Shown here: in pieces, positions 33,138 through 41,604 of the stretch
How positions within the stretch are numbered: position 1 is the stretch's first letter
Layout: each line of letters starts with the position of its first letter
NCBI GenBank assembly: GCA_041648175.1
Contig: JBAZPO010000002.1
Location: 280,085-344,084 of the forward strand
From: Desulfobaccales bacterium
GTDB taxonomy: Bacteria > Desulfobacterota > Desulfobaccia > Desulfobaccales > 0-14-0-80-60-11
Length of the DNA: 64,000 bases
Reading direction: 5' to 3'
Translations under genes and position numbers: made by a program
Notes under the pieces: model-generated
The model's input: the letters and a program-made list of their open reading frames with translations, nothing else
Database searches by the model: none
What the model was told of the DNA's origin: nothing

Positions 33138-34799
33138 ATGCAGGGACGAATTGTTCGAGGAATGACCCCCACTGAGATTCTGAAGGTGCTGCAGGAGTCT
33201 GAGGGGTATTACCTGTGTAACAATGAACGGGATGTGTCGCAGTCTGACTTCAAAAACCGGCTCCTGCCCATGACCACGGTGCGGGTGGCGCCGTTCCGGG
33301 AGGCCGCGGGTTTCTTTTCCGTGGAAGTGAGCGGCGGCGCCTCCGTCCACGTGGACCTGATGCGCAAGCAAGTTGACCCCTTCGAACGCCTGCGGATCAC
33401 CCAGAAGGCCATGCCCAAGACCCTGCTGCAAACTGTTTGCCGGGGTTCCAGCCTGTTCGGCTACCGCCATTACCCCGAAAACGTTATCCGTCTGGCGGTG
33501 CGGAAATTCGCCCGCTACGTGGATGTTTGGCGGGTCTATGATTTTCTCAATCACGTGCCCAATATGATGCCGGTAATGGATGAGGTGCAGAAGGCGGACC
33601 GCCTCCTGATGCCGAGTGTCTGCTTCTCCACCGGGCCGGAGCATACCGATCGCTATTATGTGGATAAGGTCAGGGAGATCCTGGAGGTCACCGGGCCTGA
33701 GGTCATCATTTCCATCAAAAATTATGCGGGCCTGGGAACTCCCAAGCGCATCAGCCAGTTGGTAGAGTCCATCTGTGCCGCCTTCCCCGGCCTGGTGCTC
33801 CATTATCACGGCTGCAACACCGACGGCAATGACATCGGACGCATGAGCGCCGCGGTCCGGGCGGGGGCGAAAATTTGCGACGTGGCGGACCACGGCTATG
33901 GGGCGATCTACGGCCAGGCCCCGGCCCTCACCCTGATTCAGGCTTTGGATGATTACGGGAAAAAGGCCGTGGGGGTGGATATCCCGGCTCTCATCCAGTC
34001 CTCCGACCTCCTGCGCCAGGAACGTAAGATCTATGAGCCCTTTGAGAGCCCTTTCCGGGGACATGACCCCACCGTGGCGGCCTATAAGCTCACCGGCGGC
34101 GCGGTGGGCAGCACCTTTGAACAGGCGGACAAAGGGGGTTTTCTCGACCGCATGCCGGAAATCCTCACGGAAATGGCCCGGGTTCAGGTGGAACTCGGCA
34201 ACTGGTGGTCGGTGACCCCAGGCTCCCAAATCCTCTGGACCACGGCAGTCAACAACGTCCTGTATGGGCGTTATGAGAGACCCTCTCTGGACCTGAAAAA
34301 TCTCCTTCTGGGCCGCTACGGACCCCTGCCGTTCTATCGACCCGAAGCCTGGATCTGCGAGAAGGTACTGGAATACCAGCGCTACGACGGCAAGAAATGG
34401 CCGCAGATCCTGGCGGATGAGACGGGCATCCAAAAGTCCGGGGATGCGGATCTGGAGATGGAGCGCCGACGGCTGGAAGGCGAATTGGAGCGGCCGGTCA
34501 GCGACGAAGAATTGGTGCTCTATTTGCAGTTTCCCTTCGATGCCTTGTCATTCTTCAAGTTCCAAGCCCGGTACGGCAAGGTCTGGTTGCTGCCGCCGGA
34601 GGTCTGGTTCCGGCAGGGCGGCTTCAAAGACGGGGAGCGCATCACCTTCGCCGACGAATTTGGAGTGCCCCATTACATCGAGGTGATTTCCACCCGTCGG
34701 GAAGGGGCCAACGTCTTTACGACCCTGGTGGTGGACTATAGCTTTCAAACCTTCAGCGTTCAGGTAGAGGGCGCCAATAAATCTTCGGCCGCCGGGTGA
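33138..34799 (+). CDS. Carboxyltransferase-type protein (PycB-like) lacking a biotin domain
   Basis: A 553-residue TIM-barrel protein of the HMGL/PYC carboxyltransferase type with a PYC/OADA-like C-terminal region. The opening 'NNERDVSQSDFKNRLLPM' matches 'RDaxQSllatR' in altered form. 'VIISIKNYAGLGTPKR' carries the Lys that is carbamylated in the family, and 'LHYHGCNTDGND' replaces the usual 'HTHDTSG' metal-binding block. No AMKM-type biotin attachment site is present at the C terminus, unlike ordinary PycB or OadA. A biotin carrier must be supplied elsewhere if it works with PycA. AAGGGAAGAG precedes ATG. The altered active-site blocks leave the acceptor substrate open. Confidence 0.75.
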   Translation: MQGRIVRGMTPTEILKVLQESEGYYLCNNERDVSQSDFKNRLLPMTTVRVAPFREAAGFFSVEVSGGASVHVDLMRKQVDPFERLRITQKAMPKTLLQTVCRGSSLFGYRHYPENVIRLAVRKFARYVDVWRVYDFLNHVPNMMPVMDEVQKADRLLMPSVCFSTGPEHTDRYYVDKVREILEVTGPEVIISIKNYAGLGTPKRISQLVESICAAFPGLVLHYHGCNTDGNDIGRMSAAVRAGAKICDVADHGYGAIYGQAPALTLIQALDDYGKKAVGVDIPALIQSSDLLRQERKIYEPFESPFRGHDPTVAAYKLTGGAVGSTFEQADKGGFLDRMPEILTEMARVQVELGNWWSVTPGSQILWTTAVNNVLYGRYERPSLDLKNLLLGRYGPLPFYRPEAWICEKVLEYQRYDGKKWPQILADETGIQKSGDADLEMERRRLEGELERPVSDEELVLYLQFPFDALSFFKFQARYGKVWLLPPEVWFRQGGFKDGERITFADEFGVPHYIEVISTRREGANVFTTLVVDYSFQTFSVQVEGANKSSAAG

Positions 34800-34808
34800 A
34801 AGGGCCGT

Positions 34809-34861
34809 CCCTGGCCTTCCGAGCCAGGGTGAGGTCAGCCGGAGCCTCCCCGGCGATTTTT
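34809..34861 (+). terminator. Terminator after the carboxyltransferase gene
   Basis: Two hairpins follow the stop: CCCTGGC/GCCAGGG (34809-34829), then GCCGG/CCGGC (34838-34854) followed by GATTTTT. The second has terminator form, although the stem is short. Confidence 0.5.
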
Positions 34862-34989
34862 GCCTGCGAATATATTTCAGTATAGAGATATTTATGACTT
34901 CTTCGATATGTTCCGATAGAGAAAGTGCGGGTTTATGGAGCGATAGTAATCTTGGGAAATCTTATTAAACCGTGAGAGAGACTAAGGCT

Positions 34990-35676
34990 ATGCAATATAA
35001 GGAGGTTTTGAACTCCGAGGAAGCCGCCGACCTTTTAGGGGTCAAACCTTTCACCATCCGCACCTATGCCCGGCGGGGAGTGATCCCGGGCAAAAAACTG
35101 GGGAATGAGTGGCGTTTTGTCAAAAATGACCTCATGGCCTGGCTGAGGGGGATGGAGACAGAGGGGGGAGAACTGGAGACCCCTACGGGGGCCAAAGCAT
35201 TTCTCCAACGATTGCGCGAGGATAGCGATTTCCAACAAAAGATTGAATCATTATCCACTGACGCAGAACGGATGGCATTTGTCCAGAGGGAAGGCTTTGC
35301 TTTTACCGTTCAAGAGTTGGAGCAGGCCATCCAAGCGGAGTTGGATGAAGACTTGGAAGAAGATCAGGAATCCAAGGTTGTCCGCAGAGCCCAGCGTTAC
35401 CAGGTCTATTTGAAAGTTTCCGAACTGAATGGCCAAGCGGTAACTGATACCATGATTTTAGACATCAGCGCCTGGGGTGCCAGGGTTGGATCTTTTAAGC
35501 CCTTTGACACCATGGGAAATATTGAGATCACCTTCACCCCCCCCGGCGAGAATCAAAATGTTCGGATTACCGGTGAAGTGGTGTGGTCCAGGCTTATGCC
35601 GGCAGAGAGCCGTTATCATGCCGGGGTCGAATTCTCCAAACCCATTGATCAATTGCATCGTGAGGGCAAAATTTGA
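34990..35676 (+). CDS. HTH - Nif11-like - PilZ fusion protein
   Basis: A 228-residue protein with three parts. First an excisionase/MerR-type helix-turn-helix ('SEEAADLLGVKPFTIRTYAR', 'GKKLGNEWRFVKNDLMAWL'). Then a segment of about 45 residues matching the Nif11-like helical domain ('FLQRLREDSDFQQKIESL', then 'GFAFTVQELEQA'), known as the leader part of RiPP precursors and as an orphan domain. Last a PilZ-like beta-barrel ('RAQRYQVYLKV', 'ILDISAWGARVGS', 'GEVVWSR', 'YHAGVEF'), often a cyclic di-GMP receptor; the usual RxxxR is partly kept ('RRAQRYQ') and [DN]xSxxG appears as 'DISAWG'. It could be a c-di-GMP-responsive DNA-binding protein. Start uncertain: ATG 34990, GTG 34972 or TTG 35008 next to AAGGAGG. 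Confidence 0.75.
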   Translation: MQYKEVLNSEEAADLLGVKPFTIRTYARRGVIPGKKLGNEWRFVKNDLMAWLRGMETEGGELETPTGAKAFLQRLREDSDFQQKIESLSTDAERMAFVQREGFAFTVQELEQAIQAELDEDLEEDQESKVVRRAQRYQVYLKVSELNGQAVTDTMILDISAWGARVGSFKPFDTMGNIEITFTPPGENQNVRITGEVVWSRLMPAESRYHAGVEFSKPIDQLHREGKI

Positions 35677-35759
35677 GGTTAGCCCGCCGGGCAGCCATCT
35701 TAACCTCCATCAGGAGCTTCTCTTCCAGTTATGTTCCCCCCCGCTTATGCTTTCTTTTT

Positions 35760-35789
35760 TTGCAGTGACACTCTATTACCTTTTAAAAT
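35760..35789 (+). promoter_or_regulatory. Promoter upstream of the secreted protein gene at 35881
   Basis: TTGCAG (35760-35765) and TAAAAT (35784-35789) are spaced by 18 bases, leaving a leader of about 85 bases. Confidence 0.5.
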
Positions 35790-35880
35790 ATGAAAACGCG
35801 TTATAACCTCAAAACGGGCGGTCTACCTGTGACAAGGAGATTTCCCGGAACCATCCAGAATATGCATGAGGAGTAAAACG

Positions 35881-36657
35881 ATGACTCAGGCCAAAGAAAA
35901 ATCAGCGTTGAAAAGATGCGGCGCTGCCGCTCTCATGCTGGCCATCATTCTTGTGGGCGGAGGAAATAGACTCCAGGCTCAGGTCCTCGCGGTGCCGGCC
36001 AACATGCCAATCCTCTATAAAGAAATCCCTGACTATGTCAAGGAGAGGTCGCGGGCCCGCTACAAGATTAAGCTGTCTCAGTGCCAAATTGTGTTCCGTG
36101 AGGATGGTTACTACCTATTAAGCGGCGACCGGGAATTTGTCATCCTCAACCAAAACCCCGCGTGTCTGAAGAGGTTTGCAGGGAAAATGGTGGCCGTGCA
36201 AGGCCGGACCACTGAGAGTGTGGTTTCCTGGTTCAGCTTATACTTTGTTGTCGTCGACGATATCAACGGCATGAAATACGACGGCAAAGTCGGCCCTTGG
36301 ATGATGCGTGAACCTACGGACGAGGAAATCCGCTCCTGGAATCTCCACAAGCGATTACCCCCAGCAACCCAGAAATTTATGACCTATCTGGCTCTGCCAA
36401 AATCAGCCAGTGACGTTAGGTTTGCTGGGAGCGAAGCCGGCAGTAACACCCTGGCGTATGGCACGATAACTTCCGAGGATAATCAATCTCTGCCGGTGGC
36501 GGACGTCAATCGCCAATTGACCAGCATTCAGCGTCAGTTGACGGGTATCGAACAAAAGATGGCAAAGCCACCTTACCGAGGAATATACTCGGTACCCGAA
36601 GCGGATTGGAATGCCACGGACTGGTCTCTTTATATGGATTCGCAAGGAGGGGGTTGA
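35881..36657 (+). CDS. Secreted hypothetical protein
   Basis: A 258-residue product with a basic then hydrophobic N terminus ending near 'GGNRLQAQV', a likely signal peptide cleaved around residue 34. The mature part has two Cys (disulfide possible), a middle OB-fold-like beta segment ('GKMVAVQGRTTESVVSWF'), a helical 'VNRQLTSIQRQLTGIEQKM' stretch and the C-terminal 'DWNATDWSLYMDS'. No family is recognised. ATG 35881 is preferred because GAGGAG lies upstream at 35867-35872. A similar C-terminal W-x2-TDW motif recurs in the TPR protein at 57689. Confidence 0.6.
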   Translation: MTQAKEKSALKRCGAAALMLAIILVGGGNRLQAQVLAVPANMPILYKEIPDYVKERSRARYKIKLSQCQIVFREDGYYLLSGDREFVILNQNPACLKRFAGKMVAVQGRTTESVVSWFSLYFVVVDDINGMKYDGKVGPWMMREPTDEEIRSWNLHKRLPPATQKFMTYLALPKSASDVRFAGSEAGSNTLAYGTITSEDNQSLPVADVNRQLTSIQRQLTGIEQKMAKPPYRGIYSVPEADWNATDWSLYMDSQGGG

Positions 36658-36743
36658 GGACGCTTCAACTAGCCCCTGGGTCAAAAGTTGAATAACCTCA
36701 TAGGGGGTTATTGTGCAGAACTTCCGGGTGGGGTATTAATCCA

Positions 36744-38696
36744 ATGATTTTCCGATGTTCCTCCCGTCATGGCGGGAATCGTCCGTGTTCCTTCTGGCGG
36801 TCCGGGCCGTTTTTCTCACTTCTGGCAACTCTGGCGCTGGTTCTGTTCTTTGGGGGCCAGGTGAGGGGAGATGAGACCGAGACGGTTATCACGGTCCATG
36901 CCAGAGACAGAATGCACTCCTTGAATCCCCTGATCTTCGGGCAAAATATCCTCTTTGCCAGCAATAGCCTCTGGAACACGAGCATTGACGACATCGATCC
37001 CGTAGCCAGGCCGCTGGTAAAAAGTCTTGCCCCTACCATAGTGCGTTTTCCCGGAGGCACCGCCAGCAACATATATTTGTGGGAGGACGGCCTGGGCTTC
37101 CGCACCGCCGCAGAGATCAAGCCATACACCCCCACCATTACCCTGGACGGTGCTCCCAACTGGAAGACGGTTCAGCAAGCGCGCCTTTTGCATAGCAGCG
37201 CCGGCGCCTTGGGAAAGCCGTTTAAATTTTTGCGGCTGGAAGGCAACCGTATCGAAGGGGTTTTAGATCTCAAAGGGTCTTATCCTCCGGGAGTTATTAT
37301 CCGCCCCGATGCCAGGGCTGGGCAACCGGATTATTTCTTTAATAATTACGGCATCATGGAGCATATGAAATTCGTCACCTCCCTTGGCGCAGAGGCCATT
37401 ATCGTTGTCAATTATAATACCGGGTTAGATCGGGAGGGGCGCCTGTCCAATAAAGTCTCTCTGAGTCAGAAGGCTAAACGAGCCGCCGCGCTGGTGGCAT
37501 TTGTCAACGGTACCCCCCAAGACGGGCGTTCTCTGGGCATCGATGACGAGGGGAATGACTGGCATACTGTGGGCTACTGGGCCGGCAGACGTGAGGCCCT
37601 GGGGCATCCTGCGCCCTACCGGGTGAAGTACTGGGAAATCGGCAACGAGATGTATGACAAAAATAATGAAGGGGGGTTCACCAGCGCCGAAACCTATGGT
37701 CAGGATTTTGTGACCTTTGCCCGGGCCATGAAAGAGGTTGACTCGAACATCAAGATTGGGGCGGTGGGGATAACCTCTCCCCGTGGGCGTGGGGACGCCG
37801 ACTTTACCGATGAATGGAACCCAACGGTCCTTCGGATAGGTGGGGCGGACATGGACTTTCTTATTCTCCACCCTTACTATCCGTCTGCGGGGCTGAAGCC
37901 CGCCCCCTATCAGAGCCAGGCCTGGTTCGCGGCCGTCATGGCTGGGGCCTCTCAGGCCATGGCCGATATCAAAGAGATCAGAAAGGTCATACAAGAAAAC
38001 GCCCCGGCCGGAAAACAAATTCAAATTGCCGTAACCGAGTATGGCATATGGCCGGCTGATGCCAAAGATGCGCGAGACTGGGCCAACCTGGGCCGGGCCT
38101 TATTCGATGCGGATCTCCTCATGGGTCTTCTCCGGGATGGTCCCGGGTTAGGGATTAACCTGGCGGCCAATTGGGCATTGCATGGTAGTATGCAAGCCGC
38201 TGCCATCGCTTATGATTGGAAGACCGGGACCCGGACTCTAAGGCCACACTACTACGCCATGCAGCTTCTGAGAAAGCTGGCGCCGATAGTTGTGGAAACC
38301 AAGGTTACCACCCCTACTTTCTCAGTGCAGCGGGTGGGGAACGTCACGGATGCAACGGCTATCCCCCTGGTGGGGGCGCTGGCGACTGTTTCTAAAGATG
38401 GGGGCGTGCTTACGCTGCTGGTGATCAACCGCTCTCTGGAAGCCTCGCTGGCGGCAACCATCCAGCTCATGGATTATAAGCCCCAGGCCACTGCCCAGAT
38501 TTTCGGAATCACGGGTTCCAGGATAAGCGACAATAATGAGGATCAATCCAAAACCGTCACCCTGGACACCACCCAGATTAACGACGCGGCGTCCCGGTTC
38601 ATGTATACTTTTAAGCCCCATTCCTTGACCATGTTCCAGTTTAAGGCCGAGACCGAAGATTCGCTTAGCCAGGAAAGACCAGGGCGCGTGGAGTAA
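36744..38696 (+). CDS. Secreted clan GH-A glycoside hydrolase-like protein (arabinofuranosidase-like)
   Basis: About 650 residues with an N-terminal hydrophobic signal segment ('FSLLATLALVLFFGG'). 'LNPLIFGQNILF' followed by 'TIVRFPGGTASNIYLWEDGLG' resembles GH51-type alpha-L-arabinofuranosidases and relatives. The proposed acid/base Glu is in 'YWEIGNEMYD' and the nucleophile Glu in 'IAVTEYGIWPAD', as in clan GH-A; the C-terminal part is a beta-sandwich-like domain. It probably trims arabinose or another furanoside outside the cytoplasm. The start is uncertain: ATG 36744 with GGGTGGGG ten bases upstream, or TTG 36711. A strong terminator follows. Confidence 0.75.
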   Translation: MIFRCSSRHGGNRPCSFWRSGPFFSLLATLALVLFFGGQVRGDETETVITVHARDRMHSLNPLIFGQNILFASNSLWNTSIDDIDPVARPLVKSLAPTIVRFPGGTASNIYLWEDGLGFRTAAEIKPYTPTITLDGAPNWKTVQQARLLHSSAGALGKPFKFLRLEGNRIEGVLDLKGSYPPGVIIRPDARAGQPDYFFNNYGIMEHMKFVTSLGAEAIIVVNYNTGLDREGRLSNKVSLSQKAKRAAALVAFVNGTPQDGRSLGIDDEGNDWHTVGYWAGRREALGHPAPYRVKYWEIGNEMYDKNNEGGFTSAETYGQDFVTFARAMKEVDSNIKIGAVGITSPRGRGDADFTDEWNPTVLRIGGADMDFLILHPYYPSAGLKPAPYQSQAWFAAVMAGASQAMADIKEIRKVIQENAPAGKQIQIAVTEYGIWPADAKDARDWANLGRALFDADLLMGLLRDGPGLGINLAANWALHGSMQAAAIAYDWKTGTRTLRPHYYAMQLLRKLAPIVVETKVTTPTFSVQRVGNVTDATAIPLVGALATVSKDGGVLTLLVINRSLEASLAATIQLMDYKPQATAQIFGITGSRISDNNEDQSKTVTLDTTQINDAASRFMYTFKPHSLTMFQFKAETEDSLSQERPGRVE

Positions 38697-38738
38697 CCCC
38701 CCATAACCCTGGGCCGGGTTATGGGGGTTCCTCTTTTT
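38695..38738 (+). terminator. Rho-independent terminator after the glycoside hydrolase gene
   Basis: CCCCCATAACCC pairs with GGGTTATGGGGG (12 bp, 6-base loop), followed by TTCCTCTTTTT. Confidence 0.92.
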
Positions 38739-38807
38739 GACTATCCAGTCCAAAAAAGTGCTCCCATAGTGCTCCCAAGCAAATAATCAGGTAGAATATC
38801 CGACAGT

Positions 38808-38884
<77 letters not shown>

Positions 38885-40316
38885 ATGATTCAAATGAGTT
38901 AGCTAATTTCAGTTAGCCCTATTTTTGGCAGGGATAACTCAGGGATAACCAGAGTGCGGAAAAATAACCTTGAAGACCAAATCCGGGCCCCTCACCGTCT
39001 ACCTGTCCCAACACCCCAGAGCACCCATTAAGTGGTGGCTTAGGATCTGGTTATAGCCAGCTTGAAGCCGTGGACCCCGCGCCTGAAGTTATCCTTCCCG
39101 ATGCAGGGGTAGGGTACCGTTAGCACGCCGGGCCCGTGGGCGCCACCAGGATGTCGGCCAGACCTGCCACAACTGCCCCCTGCCTGCTTGTACCTACCTG
39201 ACTCCGGCCGCCCCATACCTGGCTCCGAGCTTGACCATACCACCCGCATGTTGGGAAGTCCTCCCTCCGTTCGTGAGGGCGGAACTATCGTCCTGCCTCC
39301 GAGGGAAAGGAATTGATAGGCCGACCAATGCCTTGACCATCGATGGTGGGGGGGGGTGACCATCATGAAGGGTTGCCGGCACGAGCCTCTAATCCTCATT
39401 CGGGCATCTGTCGCAATTAGACCTCCACTTTCTCCTGCTCTCCTCTGAAAAACCTGTAGTTGGCATCCTGCCATAGTCCCGGCACCAAACCACCGCCGCG
39501 GCCGTCATCGCCACCCAGACGCAAGGGACCGCCGGCCCCGGCGCCAAGGCTCACCGTGGGGAGTTCACTACCCTTATTCCCTCCAGGCCCCTGATGATGC
39601 TGCCCACGTCCCCCTCTCCCGGCCCCAGGAGGCAAACCCGGAGATGGGACTCCTACCCCCCCTGTCTTATATGCTTGGCCCGGACATCACATCGAAATTT
39701 CAATATATTCCGTTTGTCTGGGATAGGTCCCGACAGATAGCACCCCCCGGGTGATGGGACCTAAGCCTCAAAAATTTCAAATCGATTTTTAGTCGGGGGG
39801 TAAGCCGGAATGGTCATGATCCTGGCCGGCGCAGAGAACATCAATTGGGAAGGATAACTTGCCACCCAGGTTGTCGCCTCAAATGCGTCACGCATGCCCT
39901 GAGGCACGATTCGGGGTAGGTCAATAGGAAGGTAAGGGGTGAGCGTGCTCCTGGCAGGCAGGGTCGGACAGATGAAGGGCGACGGAGGACCCTGTGCCGA
40001 TTTTTAATCGGTGATCGGGGCCGATGGCGCTTGTTGGAAAGGGATCAGCGGGGACAGTGGCAGCTTCCCAGTGGGAGGCTGGCAGGTACAATGAAAATGG
40101 ATATTTGTGCTATAGTGTTTAAAAAAGGACGATTTGGCTACAAAAAGAGGAGCGGATTTGAACCCTCGTTGGAAGAATCCAAACCCCTCTTTTAACCAAG
40201 GCGGGCACATAATCTCGGATAGCATAAATTGCGATTTTATCCTGAACCTCGATTTCTTATCATATTCGGGAAAATTTATTGTTAACGAATTCAATTTCTT
40301 GAGAGGAATGAATGTT
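38885..40316. other. About 1.4 kb without a convincing gene, 3' of tRNA-Arg
   Basis: Short open frames here are Gly/Arg/Pro-rich and have no family resemblance, signal or ribosome-binding site, so they are left out. The stretch contains a direct repeat 'CAGGGATAAC' (38930-38951), GC-rich hairpin-forming sequence between 39300 and 39650, and an inverted repeat GGTCCC/GGGACC near 39725-39760. It may be decayed element DNA or hold an unrecognised RNA. The left part could carry the integration scar of the accessory locus. Confidence 0.4.
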
Positions 40317-40682
40317 ATGCTCAATGATGACCCCCATATGTTACGTGATTTGCATCCTCTTGAACGTGCAAAACTGAGAATAGAATACGAACGTATAAAA
40401 ATAGATCGCTATAAAACCAAATGGACAGCTATATCAATATTAATCCCTATATTTGCAACTATTACAACTATTTGCTTCGGTATTTATAACTTTGCTAACC
40501 AAGCAAGGAAAGATTTTGAAATTAAAGCGGTGGAAATTGTAATGAATAGCCCTTCACCTCAAGTGGCTTTGAATAAGGCCTACGTATTAGTCGAAATGTT
40601 TCCCGATCGTCTGCCTGCAAATTTTGTGCAGTCATTGGAACAATTATATGGGAGCAATTCCGTTCCAGAAAGATCAAAATAA
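40317..40682 (+). CDS. Small single-span membrane protein
   Basis: A 121-residue protein: a charged N-terminal region ('RDLHPLERAKLRIEYERIKIDRYKTKW'-like, rich in Arg/Lys/Glu), one membrane segment (about 'AISILIPIFATITTICFGIY'), then a helical C-terminal part ending 'FVQSLEQLYG'. No family is recognised. The start with GAGAGGA nine bases upstream (ATG 40317) is better than the earlier in-frame ATG at 40308, which touches that site. The next gene begins 22 bases on. It is AT-richer than the core genes, consistent with transfer. Confidence 0.55.
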   Translation: MLNDDPHMLRDLHPLERAKLRIEYERIKIDRYKTKWTAISILIPIFATITTICFGIYNFANQARKDFEIKAVEIVMNSPSPQVALNKAYVLVEMFPDRLPANFVQSLEQLYGSNSVPERSK

Positions 40683-40704
40683 AAAACTAATGGAGGTTCT
40701 GGAA

Positions 40705-41214
40705 ATGGTAAAAGGACATATGTGGTCTGCCAAGTTAGCGATTAAGACTATAACTTTTTTAACTTGTTTGGGAATTGTATCAGGCATCACCGGCAAAACT
40801 TTTGGCCAAACAGACTGGAAACAGAGGCCGCGCGATCCAAATTTGAGAGGCAGGATCGAATCTCCACTTTCCGGTGCCCAGGTCAAAAGACATTTTTCGG
40901 TTCAAGGAACTGTCACAGCGGGAAGATCTCGAAACCTATGGCTCATAGAGAGGATCGGTCAACAACATTGGCCGAAGGAACCAAAGCTGATTGTCCGGGA
41001 AGGTCGGTGGGAAGGAGAGGTATTTGAGGGTGGCAGGCCACCAGCGGGAAGGTTTGAAATCCTCCTGGTTGATGTACCTGATAATCTCAGCAAAAAATTT
41101 GAGGAATGGTTGCAAACAGGGCATAGTACGGGACACTATCCAGGTATTCCAGCCCGTGATCTGAGGGATATGACTGAACTTCATAGCAAAGAATATTATT
41201 TAAAAACAGAATAA
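40705..41214 (+). CDS. Secreted hypothetical protein
   Basis: A 169-residue product with a signal-like N terminus (residues about 8-32, ending 'GITGKTFGQ'). The mature part has 'GRIESPLSGAQVKRHFSVQGTV', which resembles the start of a bacterial Ig-like/Gmad2-type beta-sandwich, followed by 'WPKEPKLIVREGRW' and a charged C terminus. GGAGG at 40692-40696 supports ATG 40705. It follows the small membrane protein and precedes the STAND gene after a 390-base gap. Function unknown. Confidence 0.6.
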   Translation: MVKGHMWSAKLAIKTITFLTCLGIVSGITGKTFGQTDWKQRPRDPNLRGRIESPLSGAQVKRHFSVQGTVTAGRSRNLWLIERIGQQHWPKEPKLIVREGRWEGEVFEGGRPPAGRFEILLVDVPDNLSKKFEEWLQTGHSTGHYPGIPARDLRDMTELHSKEYYLKTE

Positions 41215-41604
41215 ACACTCCGAACTTCTTGAGCGACAAGGCAGGCCGATATTCGACTGCATGTTGGCATCGGATACCTTTGAGGGAGGGCAATTTTCAG
41301 AGTATATCTTCAGCACATACCCGTCAAAGGGAATGGTAGCGGTAGCTCTTTTAATAAAGCTTTTTTTATCAGCCTATTAGGAATCCTGTAAAGGGCGGGG
41401 TGAGAACATTTCTAACGAGTGAAAATTCTTCGACATGTTGCAAACTGTCATCATTTTAAGAAAACCAGCAAATTTAGAAAAACGATAAGAGGACCTGTTT
41501 TAACTTTTGCATTGGTTGCCATAATCCGATAATTGGCAATCTTGCGGCATAGTTTCAGTTAATTCTTCTTCAGGAACTTCGACTTGAATTGGGAGGTGTA
41601 GAGA
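41215..41604. other. Spacer before the STAND gene
   Basis: No gene is supported. It contains an inverted repeat TTGCCA/TGGCAA (41516-41521 and 41534-41539) about 65 bases before the STAND start, which may be an operator, and otherwise AT-rich sequence with no certain promoter. Confidence 0.35.

Noticed and set aside
33123..34433. Open frame of about 436 codons antisense to the carboxyltransferase gene
   Set aside because: It mirrors a recognised gene, has no ribosome-binding site and shows no domain.
39040..39635. Minus-strand Gly/Arg-rich frames after tRNA-Arg
   Set aside because: Composition is that of random GC-rich sequence, with no start signal or family resemblance. No group II intron domain V or reverse transcriptase motif was seen.
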